This document shows, in pieces, positions 14,758 to 21,540 of a stretch of 34,764 bases of DNA. The stretch spans positions 1 through 34,764 of the forward strand of contig JALFAD010000014.1 in assembly GCA_022772525.1 (NCBI GenBank), in the 5' to 3' direction. The notes below the pieces were generated by a model, which ran no database searches, was not told the origin of the DNA, and saw nothing but the letters and a program-made list of their open reading frames with translations. The DNA is from Clostridiales bacterium. GTDB lineage: Bacteria; Bacillota; Clostridia; Oscillospirales; Oscillospiraceae. Made by a program: the position numbers and the translations under genes. Every line of letters starts with the position of its first letter. The first letter of the stretch is position 1.

Positions 14758-15864
14758 TTATACGGTGAAAAATCTGGAAAAGACAACATCCGCCGCCGCG
14801 AGAAGGCCTACGCCTGGATCCTGGCTGGATGGGTAGATTTTGAGATTCCCTCTGCTCCGATCCAGTGCCTTGGCACGGATTTCCCTCTGCAATCGCTGCG
14901 CCAGCAGCTCATAACGGTAGCAGATATCTCCCGCCAGATAGATGGTATCCACGGGAATCAGGTTCAGCAGATTGATAAGACCAGCCGAAAGGTATACCGC
15001 CTCCTGATCCAGCAGCAGCCTTGCGTCGGGATTGCTGCCCACATGATCCATGAGGTCATCCCAATCGGAGAATTCCGAGCCCTCCAGCAGCGCCGGGATG
15101 GAGGCGTAGGTTTCCAGGCAGCCCCGGTTCCCGCACGCGCAGAGCCGTCCGTCAAACCGGATGGTGGTGTGGCCCAGTTCCCCTGTGAAGTATTTGGAAT
15201 TTTTCTTTCCGTCGGAAATAATGGCTGCGCCGATACCGATATCAACCAACACCAGCATAAAATTTTGGCTCTGACCCGTTTCCAGCCGGTGCAGCGCCAG
15301 AGCACAGACATCGTGCTCCAGATAGGCCGGCATATTCAGTGCTTCGGACAGAAGCCTGCTAATCTCCACCCCGTGCCAGTGCTCAAACCGGGGCGGATTC
15401 AGAATCCGGCCGTTTTCGCAGTCCAGCGGGCCGGGGGAGCTGATGCCGATCCCCAGGACCTTGTCCCGCTCTACGGTTTCCAGTATGGCATTCAGTTCCG
15501 CGGTGATGGCCCCCACCAGATTGTCCTGATCCGAAATCTTTCGCTGCTGAAGCAGATTCCCGGCCATGTCACACAGGCCCACACTGCAGCCCTTTCTGGA
15601 CAGCTCCACCGCCAGCGCACAGTAGCAGTCGGGGCGCAGAGCAAGGGGTGTGGCACTGCGGCCCCGGCCCACGGACTGCGGGGCAAGCTCTGTCACGATT
15701 CCAAGATTCAGCAATTCCTCCACGATCAGGGAGGTGGCCGCACGGGTCAGACCCGTGGCCCGTGCCAGCTCTGCCCGGCTCATGGCGTTGTGCCGCAGGT
15801 TGCGCAGGACTTCTTTGCGGTTATATTCTTTTATGTAGTCTGCGTTGCGTGGTTTCTGCGCCAT
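14758..15864 (-). CDS. ROK-family transcriptional repressor
   Basis: This is a 368-residue NagC/XylR-type regulator. The winged helix-turn-helix occupies residues 1-75 (SRAELARATGLTRAATSLIV), followed by the actin-like ROK sugar-binding fold. The zinc site is CACGNRGC (Cys 242, 244, 249) with the GELGH motif at 228-232. The phosphate-loop region reads LVDIGIG, not the usual GTG form, fitting a regulator without kinase activity. The start is the ATG at 15864, 8 bases after AAGGTGAG; the TTG at 15870 is too close. It heads the operon containing the sensor system and probably represses this and neighbouring sugar promoters until its sugar ligand binds. Confidence 0.9.
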   Translation of the reverse strand: MAQKPRNADYIKEYNRKEVLRNLRHNAMSRAELARATGLTRAATSLIVEELLNLGIVTELAPQSVGRGRSATPLALRPDCYCALAVELSRKGCSVGLCDMAGNLLQQRKISDQDNLVGAITAELNAILETVERDKVLGIGISSPGPLDCENGRILNPPRFEHWHGVEISRLLSEALNMPAYLEHDVCALALHRLETGQSQNFMLVLVDIGIGAAIISDGKKNSKYFTGELGHTTIRFDGRLCACGNRGCLETYASIPALLEGSEFSDWDDLMDHVGSNPDARLLLDQEAVYLSAGLINLLNLIPVDTIYLAGDICYRYELLAQRLQREIRAKALDRSRGNLKIYPSSQDPGVGLLAAADVVFSRFFTV

Positions 15865-15904
15865 ATCCAAAGCTCACCTTCATTTGCTCTGTGCTTTTGT
15901 ACTC

Positions 15905-15933
15905 ATTATACGGTTTATCGATTCTTTTGTCAA
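15905..15933 (-). promoter_or_regulatory. Promoter of the ROK/three-component operon
   Basis: Read leftward, TTGACA (15933-15928) and TATAAT (15910-15905) are separated by exactly 17 bp, a consensus sigma-A promoter 41 bases before the ROK start. With such a strong core, control is expected to be by repression. Confidence 0.88.
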
Positions 15934-15977
15934 TTCGCCTGATGCCCCGCATCCAAACGCCAAAAAGCGTGAAAATA

Positions 15978-16009
15978 CCCGGAAATCCTGAGGAATCTCC
16001 GGGTTTTTT
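15978..16009. terminator. Terminator after the fructokinase gene
   Basis: CCCGGA (15978-15983) pairs with TCCGGG (15998-16003), with further pairing inside. Six T follow on the + strand (16004-16009), and TATTTTC follows on the leftward side, so it can act in both directions. It directly follows the fructokinase stop at 16011. Confidence 0.75.
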
Positions 16010-16010
16010 C

Positions 16011-16958
16011 TTACATAGCCTTCAAAACCGCATCCTTTTCCGGGATACTGGGGATGCCGCCGGAGACTTCCGTGGACAGGCTGGCAGCCGTTGCGGCGAA
16101 GCGTCCGATGTAGGCAAGATCTTCTTCTGTCAGGGCATCGATGGATTTTTCCAGCTCCAGCAGCCGGGACAGCGCACTGCCGCCGAAAATATCTCCCGCA
16201 CCGGTGGTGTCGATGGGGTGCACCTTGGGACAGGAGGCAAGGAAAGAAGCATTCTTTGTCTTCAGCAGGCAGCCGTCGGGGCCGAGGGTCACCATGGCAA
16301 GAGACACGCCGAACTCCTTTAGGAGCTTGTCCGCGCCCTCCTCCGGGGTGCAGTTCCACAGAAACTCTACCTCGTTGTCGCTGATCTTCACCACATCCGC
16401 CTGCCGGAGGCTCCAGAGCATCTGCTCCCGGGCCGCATCCTCGCTGGGCCACAGGGGCTTACGCAGGTTCGGGTCACAGGTGATGAGCTTTCCCTTTTCC
16501 CTGGCGTAGGCAACAGCCTTTTGGGTCGCTGTGCGAACCGGCTCGTCCGTCAGGCTCAGGGTGCCGAAATGGAACACCCTGGCATCGTCAATGAGGGACT
16601 TGTCAATTTCCTCCCACGTTAGCTGGGTATCCGCGCCGGGTTTCCGGGCGAAGGAAAATGAGCGGTCGCCGTTTTCATCAAAGGTCACGAAGGCCAGGGT
16701 GGTAAACACGGAACCATCTACCACGATGCCCTTCGTCTCAATTCCGGCCTCCTCCAGAGTCCCCAGCAGCAGATGTCCAAACGCGTCATTGCCCACCTTC
16801 CCTAGAAAGGCGGTCTTTCTTCCGTAGGCGTTCAGCGCCGCGAGAAAATTACCGGGAGCGCCGCCGGGATTGGCAACCATGGTGGGATAACCCTTCTTAT
16901 CCGTGGATTTTGCTGCAAAGTCAATGAGCAGTTCGCCCAATGCTACTACGTCAATCAT
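16011..16958 (-). CDS. scrK: Fructokinase (PfkB family)
   Basis: This is a 315-residue PfkB/ribokinase-family sugar kinase. The N-terminal NPGGAPGNFLAALNAYG glycine-rich motif and the C-terminal DTTGAGDIFGGS motif, with the catalytic aspartate, are intact. The length and the ALGELLIDF start are those of bacterial fructokinases (EC 2.7.1.4), which phosphorylate fructose to fructose 6-phosphate. The gene is 15 bp downstream of the D-lyxose/mannose isomerase gene, whose known side activity makes fructose from mannose, so the pair gives a route from mannose into glycolysis. Other PfkB sugar kinases with different substrates cannot be excluded. Confidence 0.85.
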   Translation of the reverse strand: MIDVVALGELLIDFAAKSTDKKGYPTMVANPGGAPGNFLAALNAYGRKTAFLGKVGNDAFGHLLLGTLEEAGIETKGIVVDGSVFTTLAFVTFDENGDRSFSFARKPGADTQLTWEEIDKSLIDDARVFHFGTLSLTDEPVRTATQKAVAYAREKGKLITCDPNLRKPLWPSEDAAREQMLWSLRQADVVKISDNEVEFLWNCTPEEGADKLLKEFGVSLAMVTLGPDGCLLKTKNASFLASCPKVHPIDTTGAGDIFGGSALSRLLELEKSIDALTEEDLAYIGRFAATAASLSTEVSGGIPSIPEKDAVLKAM

Positions 16959-16973
16959 CGTTTTCCCTCCTTC

Positions 16974-17663
16974 TCAGTCCTTCGCCGCGGGATACTCGGT
17001 GCACAGCAGGCGGTAAGGTGCTTCGTCCTCCTCGATGGCGGGGAAACGGCCCATGGGAGGATTGAAGCGGTTATCGTTGGCATCGTCATTGCACTGGCTG
17101 ACCTCGCCAAGCAGCACATCGCCGGTGCCTGACTCCACCTCGAAGTCGTGGTAGAGGTACTGCTGGATGAAAATGGACTCGCCGGGGGTCAGGCGGATCT
17201 GGGTTCCGGCGGGAACGATGTAGGTACGGCCATCGGTATGTACCGTCACGTCGCTTTCGTAATCGATAGACTCGTCGGGATGGGAGTTATACACCCGAAT
17301 CAGCACATTTCCGCCGCCCCGGTTGATGATATCCTCAGTTTTGTACCAGTGGAAATGGTTGGGGGAATACTGGCCCTCCTTCAGGTAGAGCAGCTTCTCG
17401 GCGTAGACCTTGGGATACTTGTCGCGCATGGTCTGGCTGCCGTTACGAATGGTGATGAGGGAAAAACCCATTTTGTCAAAGTCGCCCTTGCCGTAGTCGG
17501 TGATATCCCAGCCCAGGCAGCAGTCCCGAACCTCGTCATACTCGTGACCCTTGGTTTTCCATTCCTCCGGGGTAAAGTGGCAGAAAGGCGGCAGATAGCA
17601 GTGGTATTTTTCGCACATGACTTCCAGCTCACGCAGAGCCTTGTTGATTTCGGAACGCTTCAT
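16974..17663 (-). CDS. lyxI: D-lyxose isomerase (D-lyxose/D-mannose ketol-isomerase, cupin fold)
   Basis: The 229-residue product matches the length of characterised D-lyxose isomerases (EC 5.3.1.15), which convert D-lyxose to D-xylulose and D-mannose to D-fructose. The cupin metal ligands are visible: H103 and H105 in PNHFHWYKTED, E110, and H172 in QQYLYHDFE. The start is the ATG at 17663 with AAAGGAGAG upstream; a longer reading to 17693 covers this site and is rejected. It is the first gene of a two-gene operon with fructokinase, and a consensus promoter lies about 90 bases upstream. The family match is strong; whether lyxose or mannose is the true substrate is open. Confidence 0.9.
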   Translation of the reverse strand: MKRSEINKALRELEVMCEKYHCYLPPFCHFTPEEWKTKGHEYDEVRDCCLGWDITDYGKGDFDKMGFSLITIRNGSQTMRDKYPKVYAEKLLYLKEGQYSPNHFHWYKTEDIINRGGGNVLIRVYNSHPDESIDYESDVTVHTDGRTYIVPAGTQIRLTPGESIFIQQYLYHDFEVESGTGDVLLGEVSQCNDDANDNRFNPPMGRFPAIEEDEAPYRLLCTEYPAAKD

Positions 17664-17748
17664 TCGTATCTCTCCTTTACATGAGATGGGCAATATCCGC
17701 GCACAGAGCGGATATTTTCACAGATTCTTTGCGTTGATTGTCGGTAGT

Positions 17749-17777
17749 ACTGTACCATTCTTCTATCATTTTGTCAA
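17749..17777 (-). promoter_or_regulatory. Promoter of the lyxose isomerase/fructokinase operon
   Basis: Read leftward, TTGACA (17777-17772) and TACAGT (17754-17749) are 17 bp apart. The -10 box lies in a small palindrome GTACTGTAC (17747-17755 region) that could bind a repressor. The T-rich run next to the -35 box is shared with the ROK promoter (TTTTGTCAAT on the + strand). Confidence 0.75.
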
Positions 17778-17936
17778 TCGGATTAACAATAAAAGCATTG
17801 TATTTGCTGTGATAATCTCGTTTTTTCGCAGTCTATACAATTTCGAGAAATACTTTTCGTGCAATATAACAGTAACAAATCCCACCCGATTGAGATGGTT
17901 CCGTAGAAAAATGCCTTCTCTCCAATAATAGCAAAA

Positions 17937-17965
17937 GCCTCAACGCCATTTTCCGGGGTTGAGGC
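17937..17965 (-). terminator. Terminator after the small mobile-element genes
   Basis: GCCTCAAC (17937-17944) pairs with GTTGAGGC (17958-17965). Read leftward it is followed by TTTTGC. It ends the four-gene leftward unit at 17980-19155. The 17664-17936 stretch to its left holds the isomerase promoter and otherwise AT-rich sequence in which I see no gene. Confidence 0.75.
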
Positions 17966-17979
17966 ATTGCGTATATTGA

Positions 17980-18288
17980 TTATTCTACATTCTGTATTTC
18001 CTGTGCCAATCGTACCCCTACCTGAATACCATGCATAAATCCATTCCGTTCATGATCCCGGCAGAGGGCGCAGACTGGATTGACAATCCAGTCCATTTCT
18101 CGTAGTGGCGTTCCGTTCAATTCCTGATACAGTTCTGCAAAATCTGCCTTTATTTGGTCATCGTACATCGGGTTGATATCACCGTATGCCTCATAGAGCA
18201 GCGACAGGGTGGATTTTCCATCTCCCAGATTTAGCTTGCAGGATGCGACATAGCTTTCCAGTACACGGAGATATTCTTCCATCTTCAT
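17980..18288 (-). CDS. Small hypothetical protein linked to TnpV
   Basis: This is a 102-residue acidic, helical protein. The start is the ATG at 18288, which overlaps the TnpV stop in an ATGA, so the two are translationally coupled; a longer reading upstream lies inside TnpV. There is a two-cysteine CALC segment in the middle, and it ends in a GFMHGIQVGVRLAQEI helix. That last helix is reminiscent of the C-terminus of DUF6809-type small proteins found beside TnpV in Clostridia, but I am not sure of the family. No catalytic motif is visible. It is likely cargo or an accessory of the same mobile element. Confidence 0.65.
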   Translation of the reverse strand: MKMEEYLRVLESYVASCKLNLGDGKSTLSLLYEAYGDINPMYDDQIKADFAELYQELNGTPLREMDWIVNPVCALCRDHERNGFMHGIQVGVRLAQEIQNVE

Positions 18289-18650
18289 ACAAATATCAGC
18301 TCCTCTCGGATGATCTCCTCGGCTCTGGCGCAGATATTGTTCATGCGCTGCACCCATGCCATTGGGTCGCTGGCTTTCAGCGCTTCTGTGATCCCTTCGG
18401 TTGCTTTCATCTGGTCGATCATCCGCGCCAGGCTATCCTGTGCCCGCTCATTCAGGTCTGCCAGGTAAGTCCACAGCTTGCCGGACAGGAGCAGGCAGTT
18501 ATACTGAATCGGTTTGTGTTCCCTCAGATAGTCCCGGTGCATTTGCCCCCACTTGCCGGTGGATCGGGATTCTTCCGGCAGCACCAGATTCGGGATAAAG
18601 TAATCACCTGAGTGGATATATTCGAAGCAATATTCAACACCATCTTTCAT
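18285..18650 (-). CDS. tnpV: TnpV family transposon-encoded protein
   Basis: This 121-residue protein matches the TnpV family found on Clostridia transposons and integrative elements. The telling segments are SGDYFIPNLVLPEE, GKWGQMHRDYLREHKP, LLSGKLWTYLADLNE and the C-terminal WVQRMNNICARAEEII. Its biochemical function is not established. It overlaps the downstream gene by 4 bp and the upstream DUF6462-like gene by 4 bp, forming a tight leftward unit. The full length is present, so this gene is intact although no transposase or integrase is nearby. Confidence 0.88.
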   Translation of the reverse strand: MKDGVEYCFEYIHSGDYFIPNLVLPEESRSTGKWGQMHRDYLREHKPIQYNCLLLSGKLWTYLADLNERAQDSLARMIDQMKATEGITEALKASDPMAWVQRMNNICARAEEIIREELIFV

Positions 18651-18892
18651 TCCCGCTCACTCCTTTCCACACTGCGCTGTTCTCGCAGATATGCCTCAAA
18701 AATGCTTCTGCGAATCAGTACCTTTTTTCCGATCTTATAAACCGCTCCGGCTTCGTGCGCCATACGAGTGACAGGCTTGAGTCCCAGGCGGTAATAATCA
18801 CACGCCATGTTGTATGTTACATATTCGTGGGTCATAAACTCCACATCTTCATCATCAATCTGGTCTGAAAACATCCATACATTTCCACTCAT
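18647..18892 (-). CDS. DUF6462-like small DNA-binding (excisionase-like) protein, copy B
   Basis: This 81-residue protein has a helix-turn-wing pattern: YVTYNMACDYYRLGLKPVTR, then AHEAGAVYKIGKKVLIRRSIFEAYL. The closing strand-helix (YKIGKKVLIRRSIFEAYL) is the excisionase/MerR-like signature of the DUF6462 family in Clostridia mobile elements. It is a paralogue of the gene immediately upstream (shared AGAxY...VLI.R.IFxAYL) and overlaps it by 4 bp. It could serve as a directionality factor or a transcription regulator for the element. Confidence 0.72.
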   Translation of the reverse strand: MSGNVWMFSDQIDDEDVEFMTHEYVTYNMACDYYRLGLKPVTRMAHEAGAVYKIGKKVLIRRSIFEAYLREQRSVERSERE

Positions 18893-19155
18893 TCTTCATC
18901 GCCTCCATTCCTGTACTTGCTGGTAGCAGGCTCATGGAACCGCTCCAAGTAAGCATCAAAAATATCTCTGTTGATCAAAACTGTGCTGTCAAAGCGGTAA
19001 ATCGCCCCGGCATCGCTGGCAAGCTCCAGCAGTTTTTTGTGCGACAGGCTGTATATCAGCTCTGCCTGTTGATACCGCACATACTCTCTGCGCAGCTTCC
19101 GCAGCTGTACTGGAACTTCCTTCATGCTTTTGATCGGTTCATAGTTGTCTTTCAT
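18889..19155 (-). CDS. DUF6462-like small DNA-binding (excisionase-like) protein, copy A
   Basis: This is an 88-residue protein, the first of the four-gene unit. EYVRYQQAELIYSLSHKKLL followed by ASDAGAIYRFDSTVLINRDI and FDAYLERF is the same helix-turn-wing layout as in the next gene. AGGAGG precedes the ATG. Tandem copies with different recognition helices suggest two binding specificities or a heterodimer. An integrase gene is usually found near such proteins, and none is in the window. Confidence 0.75.
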   Translation of the reverse strand: MKDNYEPIKSMKEVPVQLRKLRREYVRYQQAELIYSLSHKKLLELASDAGAIYRFDSTVLINRDIFDAYLERFHEPATSKYRNGGDEE

Positions 19156-19208
19156 TGTGGCATCCTCCTAAAAATGATTTGGATGTGGACAGAAGTTGAC
19201 CGCAGAAC

Positions 19209-19248
19209 GAAAAAAGAGCACTTCTCAGAGTTACTCTAAGAAGTGCTC
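19209..19248 (-). terminator. Strong leftward terminator upstream of the small-gene unit
   Basis: GAGCACTTCT (19216-19225) pairs with AGAAGTGCTC (19239-19248), with further pairing AGAGT/ACTCT inside. Read leftward it is followed by TTTTTT. It would stop transcription from a gene to its right. The nearest is lysS, 175 bp away, so it may be the leftover terminator of a lost integrase gene. Confidence 0.8.
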
Positions 19249-19325
19249 ATAGGTCGTGTTCAAACCTGACACCGTATTGCCTGAAATTCACAACGCTTCG
19301 TGTTGATGCGTTATTCTTTGGGAAT

Positions 19326-19347
19326 TTGCTGTCAAATTGCTGTCAAA
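19326..19347. repeat. Tandem 11-bp direct repeat at the edge of the mobile remnant
   Basis: TTGCTGTCAAA is present twice back to back (19326-19336 and 19337-19347). It lies between the orphan terminator and lysS, where the end of the mobile element is expected, so it could be an integrase arm-type site or part of an attachment site. The rest of 19249-19422 holds no gene; a weak AT-rich hairpin (ATATAGTG 19377-19384 with 19403-19410) may help end lysS transcription. Confidence 0.5.
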
Positions 19348-19422
19348 GGGAGGATGACACCGCAGGAAACCACATTATATAGTGAATTATTTTTCAAATC
19401 AGCACTATATCTTGTGTTTTCT

Positions 19423-20916
19423 TTAGTCAAGGGGCTTCATCGTGGGGAACAAAATCACTTCCCGGATGGTATCCGCGCCGGTGAGCAGCATGACGCAGCG
19501 GTCGATGCCCATGCCCATGCCGCCCGTGGGGGGCATACCATACTCCAAAGCGGTGAGGAAATCCTCGTCCAGCATTTCGGTTTCATCGTCGCCACGCTCG
19601 CGCTGCTCCACCTGCTTCTGGAAACGTTCCCGCTGGTCGATGGGGTCGTTTAGCTCGGAGTAGGCGTTTGCCAGCTCGCTGTGGCAGATGAACAGCTCGA
19701 ACCGCTCGGTGAGCCGGGGATCCTTGGGTGAACGCTTGGTCAGAGGAGAAACCTCCACCGGGTACATGGTGATGAAGGTGGGCTGGATCAGGTGCTCCTC
19801 CACCTTCTGGTCGAAGCAGGCGTACAGGGCGTTGCCCCAGGTCTTTTCAGCGGCATCCGCCAGCTCCACACCCTTGGCCTTGGCGGCAGCCACCGCCTCG
19901 GCATCATCGGTGATGGCGTCAAAATCGATACCCACATACTCCTTAACGGCTTCCACCATGGTCAGGCGGCGCCAGCCGGGGGCCAGATTGATGGTTTCGC
20001 CCATCCACTGGACTTCATAAGTGCCCAGAATTTCCTGCGCCGCGCCGGAGATGATGCCCTCGGCAATGTCCATCATGTCGTGGAAGTCGGCATAGGCCTG
20101 ATACAGCTCAACGCTGGTGAACTCAGGGTTGTGCTTGGGGTCCATGCCCTCATTGCGGAAGATGCGGCCCACCTCATAGACTCGGTCCATGCCGCCCACA
20201 ATCAGCCGCTTCAGGGGCAGTTCCGTGGCGATACGCATATACATATCGATGTCCAGCGTATTGTGGTGGGTGACGAAAGGCCGGGCAGCCGCGCCGCCGG
20301 CGATGGTGTTCAGCACCGGGGTCTCCACTTCAATATAATTCATGTTGTCCAGATAATTGCGCAGGAACTTGATGAATTTGGAGCGGATGACAAAATTCTG
20401 CTTGACCTCCGGGTTCACCATCAGGTCAACATAACGCTGGCGGAACCGGATTTCCTTATCGGTCAGGCCGTGGAACTTCTCGGGCAGGGGCAGCAGGGAT
20501 TTACTCAGCAGCGTGGCCTCGTGGACACGGACGGAAATCTCGCCCCGCTCGGTCTTGAACACGTCGCCCACAACACCTACGATATCACCAATATCGTTTT
20601 TTTTGAAACGCTGGAAGGAGCTTTCCTCCATCTCGTCAAACTTGACGTAGAGCTGAATCCGGCCGGTGCTGTCCTGCAAATCGCAGAAGGACACCTTGCC
20701 CATGCCCCGCTTGCTCATGAGACGGCCCGCCAAACGGACGGACTGACCCTCCATGGCTTCAAAATTCGCCTTGATGGCAGCAGAATCAGAAGTTACCTCA
20801 AACCGGGTCTGCACAAAGGGGTCGAAGCCCTCGGCCCGGAGACTCGCCAGCTTTTCCCGACGAACCCGCACCTGGTCGGACAGGGGCATTTCTGCCTGGG
20901 GTACGAATTTTGCCAT
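19423..20916 (-). CDS. lysS: Lysyl-tRNA synthetase, class II
   Basis: This 497-residue enzyme charges tRNA-Lys with lysine using ATP. The N-terminal OB-fold anticodon-binding domain (about 55-150) is followed by the class II core. Motif 2 is FRNEGMDPKHNPEFTSVE, and motif 3 is GGMGMGIDRCVMLLTG near the C-terminus. The length is typical of bacterial LysS. It is the second gene of the greA-lysS operon, 3 bases after the greA stop, an arrangement known in many Firmicutes. There is no T-box-like leader ahead of the operon. Confidence 0.97.
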   Translation of the reverse strand: MAKFVPQAEMPLSDQVRVRREKLASLRAEGFDPFVQTRFEVTSDSAAIKANFEAMEGQSVRLAGRLMSKRGMGKVSFCDLQDSTGRIQLYVKFDEMEESSFQRFKKNDIGDIVGVVGDVFKTERGEISVRVHEATLLSKSLLPLPEKFHGLTDKEIRFRQRYVDLMVNPEVKQNFVIRSKFIKFLRNYLDNMNYIEVETPVLNTIAGGAAARPFVTHHNTLDIDMYMRIATELPLKRLIVGGMDRVYEVGRIFRNEGMDPKHNPEFTSVELYQAYADFHDMMDIAEGIISGAAQEILGTYEVQWMGETINLAPGWRRLTMVEAVKEYVGIDFDAITDDAEAVAAAKAKGVELADAAEKTWGNALYACFDQKVEEHLIQPTFITMYPVEVSPLTKRSPKDPRLTERFELFICHSELANAYSELNDPIDQRERFQKQVEQRERGDDETEMLDEDFLTALEYGMPPTGGMGMGIDRCVMLLTGADTIREVILFPTMKPLD

Positions 20917-20919
20917 GGC

Positions 20920-21396
20920 TCAGCCCTCGCGGGTAACGCTGATGACCTTCATGGTGAAGGAGCCCATGGGAGCGTTGACGGTGAAGGTCTCGCCCGCAGC
21001 CTTGCCCACAATGCTGCGGCCGAAGGGAGAGTCGTCGGACAGCTTGCCCTCCATGGGGTTGGCCTCCTGAGAACCGGTGATGCGGTAGGTGGTCTGCTTG
21101 CCCTTCTCGTCCTCCACTACCACGGTGCAGCCCAGGCCCACACGGCCGCTGGCCTCGTTCTCGTCCTCGATGATGACGGCGTGGGACAGGATGTCCTCAA
21201 TCTCGGCAATGCGGCCGTAGAGCTTGGCCTGCTCGTTCTTGGCGGCATCGTACTCGGAGTTTTCGGACAAGTCACCGTAGGAACGGGCTTCCGCGATCAT
21301 GGCGGCAACCTCGCGCTCCCGGGTGGTCTTCAGATAATTCAGTTCCTTTTCCAGATCGGAAAGGCGCAGACTGGTAATTTTGTATTCCTTAGCCAT
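20920..21396 (-). CDS. greA: Transcription elongation factor GreA
   Basis: The 158-residue product has exactly the usual GreA length. The N-terminal coiled coil (about 1-75, with ATREREVAAMIAEARSYGDL-type features and the DLSENSEYDAAKNEQ tip) enters the polymerase secondary channel. The C-terminal FKBP-like domain ends with PFGRSIVGKAAGETF. It rescues backtracked polymerase by stimulating transcript cleavage through the acidic tip residues D and E. The start is the ATG at 21396, 8 bases after AAAGGA; the TTG at 21402 is rejected. A consensus promoter lies just upstream, and lysS follows directly. Confidence 0.97.
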   Translation of the reverse strand: MAKEYKITSLRLSDLEKELNYLKTTREREVAAMIAEARSYGDLSENSEYDAAKNEQAKLYGRIAEIEDILSHAVIIEDENEASGRVGLGCTVVVEDEKGKQTTYRITGSQEANPMEGKLSDDSPFGRSIVGKAAGETFTVNAPMGSFTMKVISVTREG

Positions 21397-21438
21397 ATTC
21401 AAAATCCTTTCTCAGATAAAATATCCATAGCTCCGAAT

Positions 21439-21467
21439 ATTATAGTGGATTCTTTCCGCACAGTCAA
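21439..21467 (-). promoter_or_regulatory. Promoter of greA-lysS
   Basis: Read leftward, TTGACT (21467-21462) and TATAAT (21444-21439) are 17 bp apart, 43 bases before the greA start. Confidence 0.88.
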
Positions 21468-21502
21468 GGAATTTTTCGCAAAACCGGGGATTTGCAAGAG
21501 AA

Positions 21503-21530
21503 AATCCGGGGTGATCACACACCCCGGATT
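21503..21530 (-). terminator. Terminator after the SdpI-like gene
   Basis: An 11-bp stem AATCCGGGGTG (21503-21513) with its complement at 21520-21530 is followed leftward by TTTTCTCTTG. It lies 10 bases after the SdpI-like stop and isolates greA. Confidence 0.88.
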
Positions 21531-21540
21531 GTTTGCTGTT

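Noticed and set aside
17741..17756. GTACTGTAC palindrome in the lyxose isomerase promoter as a ROK operator.
   Set aside because: It is short and is not repeated in the ROK gene's own promoter, so I mention it only as part of the promoter entry.
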